DNA of 64,000 nt from Typha latifolia. Lineage: Eukaryota; Streptophyta; Magnoliopsida; Poales; Typhaceae. The notes under the pieces were generated by a model, which was not told the DNA's origin, made no database searches, and saw only the letters and a list, made by a program, of their open reading frames with translations. The translations under genes and the position numbers were made by a program. The stretch is from positions 754,001 through 818,000 of the forward strand of contig CM034108.1 in NCBI GenBank assembly GCA_019914945.1. The letters are read 5' to 3'. Each line of letters begins with the position of its first letter. The first letter of the stretch is position 1. Positions 11,622 through 22,507 of this stretch are shown here, one piece after another.

Positions 11622-12512
11622 TCACCAATAATCCCCACAAGAGCAAATCCCATCTCTGAAGTGGTGGAAACGCTTGTTATCCCTCACAATGATCTCTCTC
11701 TCCACGACCTTGGACATGAACTTGACGGCATTATGGCAGTCGCCGCAAATCCTGAGGTTCTTCATGATCCTAAGCGTCGTCCCTGGTGGCGTGCTAATTA
11801 GCCCGTAAGCAATGGCCAATCTCTCACTGTGATACATCAGTGCGTTCTCCTTTGCCTCTTCGTCGATGTCGTGCAGCACGTACTTGGTGTCCGGCACGTA
11901 CCCGGCAGCCCTGATCTCCTCATGTAACTCTCTCACCTTCGCATATGCCTCCCTCCTCTTTGGATCAACACTACCTTGTCCATTTGGAGAAACTTTAGGA
12001 GGCTTCTTCCGTTGTGGCATTTCGTCGAACATTTGGCGAGCGTCCGCAGTACCACCCAGTTTACAGTAGAGAGACGCTAACCTGTTGATGACCAACGTAT
12101 TACTTCTGGACTGGGATCTCATGATGAGCTTGTCGGCTCTCCTCACGAGGGCCAAGGAGCGGGATTCTGCACAAGCTTGGAGAAGTAGAAAAAGAGTCGG
12201 CAGTTGGGTTGGAGCTCCCTTCTTGAGCAATTGGTCGAACAGTTGAAGGGCAGCTTCTACGTTCCCGTCCATGCACAGGCTCTCCAGCTCATGGTTCGAA
12301 CGATACGCGCCTTTCGAGTGATAAAGCTTGTGCGGCGAATTCCTGGTAGCAGTGGAACTGGAATCTGCTACAATTAAAGGAGTTGTATTCCCTTGAGGAA
12401 AGCAACAGAATGGGCGGTGTCTTGTGCGCTTTGATGGGCGAGATTCCAAAGTGCCCACCTTGGTAGGCGTAAGGAAATGGAGAAATCGAGATGTTGCAGA
12501 ACCGGGAATCAT
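11622..12512 (-). CDS. Short PPR-DYW protein (DYW1/MEF8-like)
   Basis: Single exon, 296 residues, ending in the diagnostic SCGDYW. The Arg/Ser-rich, acid-poor first ~60 residues look like an organelle presequence. Only about two or three degenerate PPR units follow (about 80-170), then a linker with no recognisable E/E+ motifs, then a DYW cytidine-deaminase domain. The zinc and catalytic signatures are HSE in YHSERLAIAYG and CxxCH in CGDCHN. DYW-only or near-PPR-less proteins such as DYW1, DYW2 and MEF8 supply deaminase activity in trans to PPR proteins that lack it. That role is inferred. The gene is much shorter than a normal PPR-DYW gene (600-900 residues), yet the frame is intact from ATG to DYW, so truncation of the protein is not evident. 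Confidence 0.88.
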   Translation of the reverse strand: MIPGSATSRFLHFLTPTKVGTLESRPSKRTRHRPFCCFPQGNTTPLIVADSSSTATRNSPHKLYHSKGAYRSNHELESLCMDGNVEAALQLFDQLLKKGAPTQLPTLFLLLQACAESRSLALVRRADKLIMRSQSRSNTLVINRLASLYCKLGGTADARQMFDEMPQRKKPPKVSPNGQGSVDPKRREAYAKVRELHEEIRAAGYVPDTKYVLHDIDEEAKENALMYHSERLAIAYGLISTPPGTTLRIMKNLRICGDCHNAVKFMSKVVEREIIVRDNKRFHHFRDGICSCGDYW

Positions 12513-13239
12513 GTCACAGGAGGGTGGAGAAGCAGTAGCGGCGTCTGGGGTCTAAATTGCAAGATGTTATGGATAGATTGATTACAAGGGGATTACCAAA
12601 ATAACCTCCAACAGCCAAGACATCTACAAAGGCGAAAGATTATTGTGTCTTTCTTTTCTTTTCTCATTAAATTATAAAAATAATCCGATAATCAAATGAA
12701 TATAAACCTGACTCTGGCAAGAAGATCGCTAGCTACAATTTTTCCCTTCAAAATATTCAATAGAAGGTAAAACAAAATATTTACAAATAAATCAACAAAT
12801 TGATATTATTAGAGCTGCAGAAATGAGATCCAAATCTGAAAGGAAATAATATCGTGTAAATTAATCGGATATATGTTTCAGTCTGTAGCTTGTTACATTT
12901 GCAAATTTCAAAGAAGAACGCGTGCTATAATTCATATATGCTCTACGTTCCATGTATTCTTTCCTCTTAAGTGCTTGAGATGTTCTCTTTCTCTGCTCTA
13001 TAATATCAATTGCATTGGCGAGCAACAAATGGTGACCATATAAGATGAGCTTGCAGCATCGTAATTTCCTAAGAAACTTAAGCTTTAAAAGATTGCTTCC
13101 CTTTCTTGCGTGGAAGCAAAGATCTTTTTTTACTTGTCTGTCTCATATATTTGAGCTGCACAGTGTACACAGCATATTGAAATACTTGGCAAAATTTGTG
13201 AATCCATACAGCATGATCACTGACCATATACCTGAACTG
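12513..13239. other. Intergenic
   Basis: AT-rich spacer. It holds the presumed promoter of the short PPR-DYW gene (its right part reads leftwards) and the 3' flank of the LIP2p relic. No gene, repeat or RNA recognised. Confidence 0.55.
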
Positions 13240-15251
13240 TTATGCAACTCGGTTTGCCTTTTGGTCTTCCTGATGTGAGAAACCTTCATGATCTACAATA
13301 AAGTCTAAATCAGAGGTTGATTTGCACTCGAGAGAAAGCTGGAAAACTTCAAAAAATTCTTTAATTAAGGCGTCATGGGTGATGTCCATTAATATCTTAT
13401 ATTCATCTTTGCTTGCATCGGATGTCATTGTCAGGAACTCCTTAAGAGTACCAACCAGGCGATCGCGTATGCCACAGGGAATAATATACTGAAAAGGGGT
13501 TAAGTCTGTGGTAACATTCACCGCCAAGCCATGATAAGTTTCCCATTGAGACACACGAATCCCTATTGCAGCAACCTTCTGGTTTCCTTGATAATTTCAT
13601 AGCAAAACACAAAAAATGAAACTGTTAGAAGCAACAGCACTTCTTGAATTAATACCTAGTTACTGAACATAAGAATGCAGGAAAAAGATGGGGAAAAATT
13701 AAAACACAGGGGAAGGAGAAAGCATGTATCATGAGGATTCTATCTTCAAGCTCTATCATATAGACAAAGAAGCAACAAAGTTTATGTTTCAAGATGACAA
13801 ATGTAGGAGGCATCAAATAAGAGCAACATCAAACAACTGAGCTTTAACTCTGTCTGTGAGAGTTTAAGGTTCTACTCAATCCCCAACAAGCGTGGTACCT
13901 TTTGTGAAGAGTACCTCTATTAATTGTTTTGGTTTAATGACGGACATGCTATGATGCTATCAATTTGAAGAGGGTTCATGTCAAAAGGCACCTGGTTGTA
14001 AAAGTTCATGATTTCTTTTGGAGCCCTTTTCGTTACCTAGTCTAGATAACTTGAAGTCCCTAGATAGATAGGCATGTAAAGATTAGATCGACGAATAAAT
14101 AATTGAGGACAAAAATTCTCACAAAAGAACATGGACGTACCTACCCAAACTCTGGTAAGACCCTCCATTCTTGATGCCTTGATAGAAAAGGTTGATGAAA
14201 GAACTCGAATAATTACTTCTTCGAGCGACCTAAGGTACCGATGTAGATCCATTTTGTGATACCGCAGATTGAGGATAGGGTACATAACAAGCTAAGGAGA
14301 AAGACAAAGGAACACTATAAGAAGCGAACAACAAAAACAAAATAAGACGACTATATCATGACCAGATATTTCTTGTTCTTTCCTTTTGGAAATAAAGTAT
14401 TAGCCTATAACGTTCTTGTTTTCTTTCTCTCTTTGATCCCTGGAAATTTCTATTTTCTCAATGGAATACTTTTGTTAAAAGGAGTTCAAGTTAGAGAAAA
14501 ACATCAAGTGTCAAACTAGAAGTATTGGAAATGGGTTCAAAGATGTAAACTTTGGACAAAACAAGAAAGACAAACAACTCATTTCCTCGGTAGAAATACA
14601 ATAAAATTATACAAGGTATGCACATACACAATTTATTACATAGTAATACCCGAAATTCTTCTAAAAATGAATAAATAATGGAGAAGGGACTAATTTTCTT
14701 TATAGAGTACTTCTATAATAACCTAATAAATGTAATCAATGGAAGAACTCAGGCTCTCTAGTGTTGGCTCTATACTTTTATAGTAATCAAAATATAGAAT
14801 TTGATTCACTTACATAGTGAGAAACCATAAAATCATCGTTCTCAGTCAATCAGTATATTACAGTCCAATTGATCCTTTCATATAATACGTCAGATGTGAA
14901 ATGCAATTAATCAGGTTATAGTTTTGAGTTCAACCTGTCAAATTGATAGAAAGAGGAAAGCATGGTCTAGTTTAGCACAACAACATTAAATTCTCCAAAA
15001 TAAAAGTAGAACAAAGTATATGAGAGAAAGAGTAGAGCAAGAACCTGTCCAGGGCCATATCAAATTTTAGGTACTTCTCCAGACTACGAGTACCCAGAGT
15101 ATAAACAGGAGGATGTTGAAGAACAATCAACATATCAGAGTGGTCTTCGTCTCTATCTATCAATCAATGTCTCCTTCTTACAATGGACTTCTGCCAAGAC
15201 CAAGCCTTTACATAGGGAACCAGTTGCTTTTAGAGATCAAGACATTCGCAC
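13240..15251 (-). pseudogene. LIP2p: Broken plastid octanoyltransferase LIP2p
   Basis: Homologous pieces of lipoyl(octanoyl) transferase, which moves octanoyl from acyl-ACP to E2/GCV-H proteins in plastids. Piece a (15251-15045) carries AWSWQKSIVRRR and [14 protein letters not shown]. It has in-frame stops TAA (15230-15232) and TGA (15164-15166). Piece b (14291-14141) carries [17 protein letters not shown] and ends at WVG. Piece c (13586-13240) carries [20 protein letters not shown] and [15 protein letters not shown] sequence to a stop. Pieces b and c join in frame with good splice sites. The exon that should lie between a and b, which encodes the RGGxxTYHGPGQ catalytic block, is absent from 14292-15044. 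No transit-peptide exon was found upstream. A functional copy is expected elsewhere in the genome. Confidence 0.85.
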
Positions 15252-16317
15252 CTGTTCAGGAATAGAATAGAAGGCTACTAAGCTTCTTAACCATGTCCAT
15301 TGATCAAAGATGTACATAGTTACCTAAACACTTACCTCCACTTTGGGTGATCGCTTACGACAGTAGATCCAGCGGTGCGGCTCGTCTTCGGAATCGTAAG
15401 GTGACCGTGAAGACGGGGTAAGTAATCGGAGACTGGTTAATTTGTCATTTCTCCTCAGGAGAGGAAAAATTCAAACCCCCAAAATTGGTACGAGAGGGGG
15501 GATTTTATAAATTAGATTTACTACCATCTCGATGCCCCCGATGTGAGACTAAATGGGCCGTGGCCCGTGAGACGTCCTTTTGCCTAGGGAGGGAGACTGA
15601 TAAGCCCAACATGAGCCGGCCCACTGCTTATCCTTCGACGATGGAGGGAGGCTAGTCTAAAAGGGGCCCACTTGCTAGGTGGATTGGTACAAGGCCTAAA
15701 TATCTTTCTCGGAAACATAACTATGTGACAACTAAAAGGCTCTCAACAATTATAAGGACATTTCCTCTACAATGATTACGTCCAAGGGACCATAAGTCCA
15801 TAATGAGTGGGGCAAAATATTCCCAGCTATTTTATTACGAAAAGGACAAACCGAAACTACACTGCCACCTGGCCTATGCTCTTGAAAATGAATAATTTGC
15901 GACCACGTGTTATGTCGATTGTCGTCGAATTATTGAGTCTCACGAGCGTGCGACAGCTAAATAAGAAACAAAGTACGGAATTCAATTGCTTGCTGGGCTT
16001 ATCCAGATCTTATGTTATTTAACGAGAAACTTTATCTTATTTACTAAACTAGTAACAAAGAGTTAAATGCATTTCATCCGATCAAGAAACAGCTAATTAA
16101 GAGCTGGCATATTGCGGATGCAACAGTTTTCAGCGACTTAGGCTGTAGAGGATCGGCATTTCTTACATCTAACGGTCCATATGGCAGGAAGAAAAAAAAT
16201 TTGATCGGATCTCCTGGGAAAAAAAAAACGATCAGATGGATGAGAATTTAAGCGAGTCAAACGGATCGGAAGCCCGCGGGATGCGACAACGTCGATTTCG
16301 CTCCTCTTCCTATCTTT
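15252..16317. other. Intergenic with transposon-like segment
   Basis: About 15340-15720 is GC-richer and carries words such as GGGCCGTGGCCCGTGAGACG, TGATAAGCCCAACATGAGCC and AAGGGGCCCAC, typical of degraded plant transposon or LTR debris. It sits where the 5' exon and promoter of the LIP2p relic should be. The rest is AT-rich flank leading to the COR413 promoter. Confidence 0.4.
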
Positions 16318-16333
16318 CCACGTGGCCGTCGGC
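16318..16333 (+). promoter_or_regulatory. Composite ABRE plus DRE/CRT core before COR413
   Basis: The 16-bp stretch reads CCACGTGGCCGTCGGC. It contains a perfect ABRE/G-box (CACGTGGC) one base away from GTCGGC, the reverse complement of the DRE/CRT core GCCGAC. It lies about 150 bp upstream of the COR413 ATG. bZIP ABF factors bind ABREs and CBF/DREB1 factors bind DRE cores, and the pair is the known coupling arrangement of cold and ABA genes. The transcription start is not known, so it could fall in the leader. Confidence 0.6.
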
Positions 16334-16480
16334 AACCGTGAAAGATCTCAGCACGAAAAACGACCCGCCCCCCCTTCCTTTCCTACTTACACCTCTCTCT
16401 CACTTGGGAATTTTGTCAATCAACTTCTCTCCTTCTCTCATCCTTGTAATTGGAATTCGATAGAGAAATTTTGGGAGGCG

Positions 16481-19400
16481 ATGGGTAAGATGGCGTACTT
16501 GGCAATGAAGACGGACGAGGTCGGCGGCAATCTCATCGAGTCGGATCTGAAGGAGCTCGGCGCCGCAGTGAGGAAGCTCACCAACCACGCCTTCCAGCTC
16601 GGAAGCGGACTCGGATTCGGCACCACGTTCCTCAAATTCCTCGCTTCTTTCGCGGCTATGTAAGGATTTCGATTCCTTGTACGGCTGCAGAATTTGTTGA
16701 TTTGAAGTTTAGATCAGGTTATGGTTTTTGATTTGGTGAACTTTTTGTGTCTTTATCGGTTGCGATTTGGAAAGAGTGATTGGTTTTTTGCTTCGCTTTA
16801 GGGAGATATCAACTTCCTTTCTTTCTTTCTTTTTCCGTTTCTTCAGTTAAATAAAGCAAAAAATTCTTTTGATCAGCATGCTGTCAGATTTACCTGTACT
16901 GCTAGCTTTCTTCGTAGAGCGATCTTCTGGTTGTTTCAATTGAGTCGCTTGATTTCAGTCAATTTCTATTAAGATGGAATAGTAGATATTATAGTATAAT
17001 TCTTCTTGAGATATCAATAGATCTGGCCTATATGGGCATAGCATTACTCTGAGAGATGGCTCTTTTTAAGGAAAAAAGGGATACTGTCTGGATTTATGTG
17101 AATTCCCATTTGCTGGGACTAGTGAAATGAATGACATAGTGGCAAATTTGTATTCTTGTGTAATTGTTTTTACATCAATTTGTTGATTCGGGCTGCTTTT
17201 TTCCCAATATTTTTTTCGACTCCTAAAACAACTATATTTTATATGAGCTTTGTTTTATCATCCTAATGACCATTTTAATTCCGGAGATGGATGGCAAGGG
17301 ATATAAATCGCCCGAGAAACTCCTGATGTTTGTAGATTACATGGAAAGTGTTGTAGTTCGTTATTTTTTTCTAAGGTGCATATTGTTAAGAAGCAATATC
17401 CAATGGAATATAGCTTTTAACACAGTACATAAGTTTCTGCTCTCTGAAAAAATTCCTTGTTAGTCAAGATTATGACTGTATTTTCATATGAGGCCACATA
17501 TATTCTGATATAAATTATATACCACATTTAACAACTCGTTCTATTTTCTGTTCTTGCAGATATCTTTTGATATTGGATCGGACGAACTGGAAGACCAATA
17601 TGCTGACTTCACTTTTAATTCCTTACATTTTCCTGAGCCTCCCCTCTGTACTATTTTCACTTTTGAGGTTATCACTCTTATATATTTTCTTTAGATGTAT
17701 GTTTCAAAGTTCATTGTGTTACGATATTAGGCAATCTTTTAAAGTAAGTGATTAGTGGGAGATATTAGGAGTGGAAGGTCTAATCAAAACTGAGAAAAAA
17801 AGGAAAAAAGAAAAAGAAAAGCTACAGGTAATATCTGATATCTGAAGCGACTCTGTTATAGGACAATGATGTAAGTGATGGTATACCACAGGGAGACAGC
17901 GGAGTTGAGAGATTGTAAATGTTTCTTTTGGATTATTGGATCATCAACTGCAGTAAGTGTAACAATTTTAAACACTATGACTGCCAAAAAGTGGTTTGAT
18001 GAAAGAACATATTGTGAAATTTGTTATAGCGAGATAGTCGCAAACCTAATTTGAAAATACATATTGTGAAATTCTGTGAAACTTTAAATTCTGTAATAAA
18101 GTTGTTCCAAATAGATTTTGTTGTTTAGTTTTATTATGGGATTACTCATATCTTTAAATTTAATTCCTACTGCACTTCTTTAATTATCAAATTCTCTGCA
18201 GAGGAGAAGTTGGGAAATGGATTGCATTCATTGCGGTTGTGCTGCGACTCTTCTTTCCTCACCGTTTCCCTGGTATGCTTTTGTTAATATTCTAGTTTTA
18301 TTAACTATGTAATTTCTTTTACTTTGCACTCAATATCTTCATCATAGCTTGTCTGTTCTTGCATAATGTGCAGTTAGATCATATTCTAGTTTAAATATGT
18401 ACAGCACTATTGTTCTCAGTGGCTGTCATGCAACCACTTCTGGTAAATGATTTCTGCAACCACTATTGTTCTCGATCGCTTTTTTCATTCTTATTTTCCC
18501 ACAATCAGAAAGAGAAGGTTGTATCTGTGAAATCTTTATGCATTTTTGTTTCCTCTGGACTCTGGAGTACCACAGTTAAAGATCTAGGTTGGCGTTACTG
18601 TGGGTCAAAAATTGCTAATGGGATGTTTTGATTTTTATCTGGTCAATTATTGCTGATACTTAGATGTTATGCCATTTCACTTAATAAGAATTTAGGGATG
18701 TCACTGTTGTAATCATCTGAGCATTTGGGGTTTCTTCCTACCTAGATCTCGGAATGTGGCAGGAAAGTCCTAATCATGATTTCCAATTTCTACTCATATT
18801 CAGGTTGTCCCTGATTCTCTTCTTTACTGCTCTGCCTAATGTATTAGAAAGACCAGCGGAACATGTGTTCTTTCCTAGTAAAATAAGGTGCATGTTTTAG
18901 CCACTCTCTCTTGACGTGCTAGACCTGTATGTCAATTAATGTTAAGTTCAACGTTGCAAATTATACAACGATGTACAAGGTCCTTATCCCATGTAGTCTC
19001 AGTATTCATCCTAGGTACGTTCTATTTCTACAATCCATAAATGAGGTTACCCATATAATGACAGTTGTTTCTTGTATTATGAATACCCTTTTTCTAAGTG
19101 TTAAAGATTGGTCCTTGCTCTCATAGAAAAGGTTCTCTTAGAAATGTATGCTACTGCAGCTAAACAAATGTGATGCAAGTAAAAATATCTATTTATATAG
19201 ATCAACAGTGTTTCAAAAAATTATGAAAAAGAATTCATCTTGATTGTTTCTTATGTGATTATTCTGTCTGGTGGAGTAGATTGGTTGGAGTTGCCTGGAT
19301 CACTGGTCCTTCTTCTGGTGGTTGCTCCTGGTTTCTTTGCCGACACTGTCCGTGGTGGCCTGATCGGTGTCTTCATATGCTTATTCATTGGTTGCTACCT

Positions 19401-19533
19401 GCTTCAAGAGCACATCCGGGCATCAGGCGGATTTAGGAACGCACTGACAAAGAGCCATGGCATCTCAAACACAATCGGCATCGTCCTTCTGTTTGTTTAC
19501 CCCGTATGGCGCTTGGTGCTGCATTTTATCTAA
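16481..19533 (+). CDS. COR413-PM: Cold-regulated 413 plasma-membrane protein
   Basis: Four exons: 16481-16659, 17560-17667, 18202-18272, 19280-19533, giving 203 residues, the normal family length. All junctions are GT-AG and in frame. Family hallmarks are visible: MGKMAYLAMKTDEV at the start, LDRTNWKTNMLTSLLIPYIF, GEVGKWIAFIAVVLRLFFP, DWLELPGSLVLLLVVAP and IGCYLLQEHIRASGGFRN. These form several hydrophobic membrane spans. COR413-PM proteins are multi-span membrane proteins induced by cold, drought and ABA, and their biochemical role is not settled. There is no chloroplast transit peptide, which separates it from the inner-envelope COR413 branch. A composite ABRE/DRE site lies about 150 bp upstream. 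It is convergent with the large PPR-DYW gene, with the snoRNA locus in between. Confidence 0.95.
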
Positions 19534-20727
19534 GTCATACTTCCAGTTGCAAATATGCATTTATCTCGTTTGCTCCGTTGTGGCTCTGGCTATCTTAGAT
19601 GTCAAACTAGTGTGCTTTCATTTGTTTTCGGGACTTAAATTTGTTATTATTAGTTGTTATATGAGTATGGGATGATAATTTATTGTCTTTTCTTGTATCC
19701 GAACGCTATCGCAAAGTTAATTTTTAATTCGGTTTATGCATTTGGTGGGTGATTTATATCAAGAGGAGATATCGTTGAACCATTTTCATTTTATTTCCCC
19801 CATTTCATGAGCGGATATTATTGTCATTCCCCTGCTACAATATATTGGAGACTTTTGGAATCCCGTACATAATTCGTCAGATTGAATGTCATTTTTGTGA
19901 TGAAATTAAATAGTTGAGAGAGCTGAACGGTAAAAATAAAATCTGAGAGATATCTGCAATAAAAAAATTCTTAAAATTTTGCTTGGACTATTAACCCGCA
20001 TCTTTTATATAAATTTTGTGAACTCTATTATTAAAAAAATATCCACCTAATGTAAAAAGAAAATGAACCCTAATATTGTTTCTCACTAAAATTTAGACCC
20101 CAATTTTATTTATCACTAAAATCTAAGTGTTCTTTTAATACAAATAGTGCGGGTTAGGATTGCTCATCTGATTGCCCAAAGATCGCCCAATGCTCGCCCA
20201 AATGTTTCGAGCCACAACCTGGGCCAACCTCGACTCAAGAGCCAAGACTAAGTCAGACGAGTTCGGGCTTAGCCTTTTCCGATTCGACTCTGCCCGAAGC
20301 CTAAAACTTGAGGCCCGCCCATAACTCAAGCTTGTAACCTGACCCTGTGACCCATAACCCGATCTTGTAGCTCGACCCGTAACCTAACCTACAGGTTGCA
20401 ATCTGGCTACTAGCCCATTTATCAATAGTACAGGCCAACTACCCTACAAATAAAAAAATAAAAAAAGATTAATCGCATCTTCCTTAATAGTAAAACTCAG
20501 CCCGAACCCGACCCGACCCAAAAAGCTATTTGGTTGGGGTTGGGCTCAGCCGAAGGCCAACTCTAGTCTGGGAATGGTTGCTCATCTGCCCCGATAGCTA
20601 AAATGCACGTTCAAAATTTTCGAGCCATAATCGAGCCCGAGCCCAAATATAAAAATATGCATTAATTGAAGAGCAGGGCAGTTTTGTAAATAAATATATA
20701 TATGTAAAGGAGATTAAATCGTGACCT
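19534..20727. other. Intergenic with GAGCCCGA-type repeats
   Basis: The COR413 3' untranslated region (to about 19750) is followed by repeats. About 20140-20680 is rich in GACCCGACCC, GAGCCCGAGCCC and TCGAGCCA words. Two imperfect direct copies share TTGCTCATCTG...TTTCGAGCCA...AACC/ATCG at about 20158-20230 and 20578-20650, roughly 420 bp apart. This looks like a degenerate mobile element. No coding capacity seen. Confidence 0.45.
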
Positions 20728-20755
20728 AACCCTAGATTTCACCACCTATATAAAG
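20728..20755 (+). promoter_or_regulatory. Telo-box and TATA box of snoRNA locus
   Basis: AACCCTAG (20728-20735) resembles the telo-box (AAACCCTAA class), and CTATATAAAG (20746-20755) is a strong TATA box. A telo-box next to a TATA box is a known arrangement for plant snoRNA and ribosomal-protein genes. The first snoRNA starts about 230 bp downstream and no open reading frame follows. Confidence 0.5.
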
Positions 20756-20986
20756 TTTGCCGTGCCGCTGATACCCTTCGCACTGCCCCCCCCCCCACCC
20801 CCATCGTTCGAATAATCTTTCGTTCTCCTCTGCTATGGGACGGGATTGGGAGATGTCTTCTCTTTACTTCAGGGATTTCTTCGTTTGCTTTCGTTCTCTT
20901 TTCTCTTTGCAATGCTTCTTATATAGCCTCTAATTTCTCAATATTTAGAGGTCGGGTTGTAAAAGTTTTCTAATTTATGGTGAAGG

Positions 20987-21079
20987 GTTCCTCAGTGATG
21001 ATTAAAAACAGATGACGAGTCCGATCCATTCAATTCCATTCTATATGAGGACAAATCGAGGCATTTGTCTGAGAGGAAC
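20987..21079 (+). ncRNA. U15: Box C/D snoRNA, U15-like
   Basis: A 93-nt unit has a perfect 7-bp terminal stem, GTTCCTC (20987-20993) with GAGGAAC (21073-21079). It has box C GTGATGA (20995-21001) and box D CTGA (21069-21072). The guide before box D, CGAGGCATTTG, is complementary over 11 nt to CAAATGCCTCG of 25S/28S rRNA as I recall it. An internal GATGACGAGTCCGA matches the D' region of animal U15 (GATGACGAGTCTGA), whose 3' end is also GAGGCATTTGTCTGAGA. By the box-D+5 rule the third A of CAAATGCC would be 2'-O-methylated. It sits downstream of a telo-box/TATA promoter and is probably processed from a short polycistronic transcript with the next snoRNA. Confidence 0.85.
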
Positions 21080-21211
21080 ACCAAAAAGTATTTTCTTTTG
21101 ACGTTTTTTTTTTTTTTTTTTTGGTTTTCTAATCTTTGATTTCACTCTCTTAGTAGGGCTATTCTTTCCTATTTTTTTAGTACATTTTACTTTTGATTTT
21201 GGATCAAGTAG

Positions 21212-21284
21212 TGGCATTGTGATGAAGCTTTTCTCTGATATTTTCATATTTGATGAATAATCCTCCTACTCATTCTGAATGCCA
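21212..21284 (+). ncRNA. Box C/D snoRNA, second in cluster
   Basis: A 73-nt unit: terminal stem TGGCAT (21212-21217) with ATGCCA (21279-21284), box C GTGATGA (21219-21225), box D' CTGA (21235-21238), box C' TTGATGA (21250-21256) and box D CTGA (21275-21278). All four boxes have canonical order and spacing. The guide before box D, CCTCCTACTC (three nt then box D), can pair with GAGTAGGAGG, a sequence I recall in 25S rRNA near CGACGAGTAGGAGGG. That would place a methyl group on the A of the first GAG. I do not assign a family name. It lies 132 bp after the U15-like unit on the same strand. Confidence 0.75.
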
Positions 21285-22507
21285 GCTATTTTTGTTATTA
21301 ACCTAAAGGAAAATATGAGATTTTTAATCTAAAACAGACTATTTTGTGCAGGAATAATGAGATGGCTATATTACTCTCACTGACTGATAGATGCCCTTGT
21401 TAAGCTTGTATTATAAATGGGCAAATCTCTTGGTATTGTTGGAGAAACCAAGCCATGATATATTTCCAAAGAAATGAAGTTATAAATAAAGGTACAGAAT
21501 TGGTGGACTTGCAAGCAGAACTAATTTTTTAAAGGCTACAGAGATTGAGGTTGTAAACAGAATACAATTTGTCAATTCTGCAAATGTTGAGTTTAAATGT
21601 AATAATAGAGTTAATTAATGGTAAAATAAGATGCAAGCAGAATTTGGAGTTAATAAAACTAATATTCTGCATCACTATTAGCTTACTTTTTATTGGCAAC
21701 AAAAGCTGCTCTTCAACAATAATCCACATCACTATTTTTCCGTGTTAATTACACTTAATTCGCCGAATTATTACTGTTTATATATATATGTATATATATC
21801 TTTTCAACTCTATTTTGTAAACCATATAGGTCTTTTCAACTAATTTTTTTTACGACATAGATAGCTGAATTAAAGGTTTTATGTGAATATTTTTTATAGT
21901 TGAGAGGGAAAAGGGTGATAGTCTAACAGAGCTAAATATAATTAATCTTTTTGTTTTTTTTCTCTCTTATACAGTTGCTCAATAATTGATGGATTTTTTT
22001 AATGACAAATTTGGATGCTCTGATGAAAGAGGCAAGATTTAAGTTGGCAACAAAGTGCTATATACAAGGAAGAAGTTATTGGAGCTTTTATACCTGTCTT
22101 TTGACAGAATGTTCATGGTTACGTTGAGCAATTACAGGATCTGGAGATAAACTTCTCATGTATATATATCTAATGGCTTCATTTATTACACTGTTATAAG
22201 GAATCAAATAGTTGCTGGATGTTGAATGCTGTCTTACATCTCTGGACTTCTAGTGGTTGCATTGTTCTTGCTAATTGATTAACTACTGCAGAATAGAACA
22301 TAACGCTTTTGTAACTGGTAAAGTTACTCTTGGTTCAAAAGAGATAAGAAGAAATTAAAGAAAGAAACTTGATTGAGCTTATCGACTCTATTCATCTCAT
22401 TGTTATCTCTTCTTGATTAAGCATATAATTGGAGCAATCTGCAAAGCCAGAGAAATTTGCAAATGAATGCAATCTAAATTGATTAATAAATAAGTTAAAG
22501 TTACAAC
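21285..22507. other. Intergenic, snoRNA 3' flank to PPR gene
   Basis: AT-rich. It contains an imperfect AT/GT run near 21780-21800. No third snoRNA with boxes plus terminal stem was found, although a few TGATGA words occur (for example near 22020). The right end is the 3' untranslated region of the leftward PPR-DYW gene. Confidence 0.5.
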
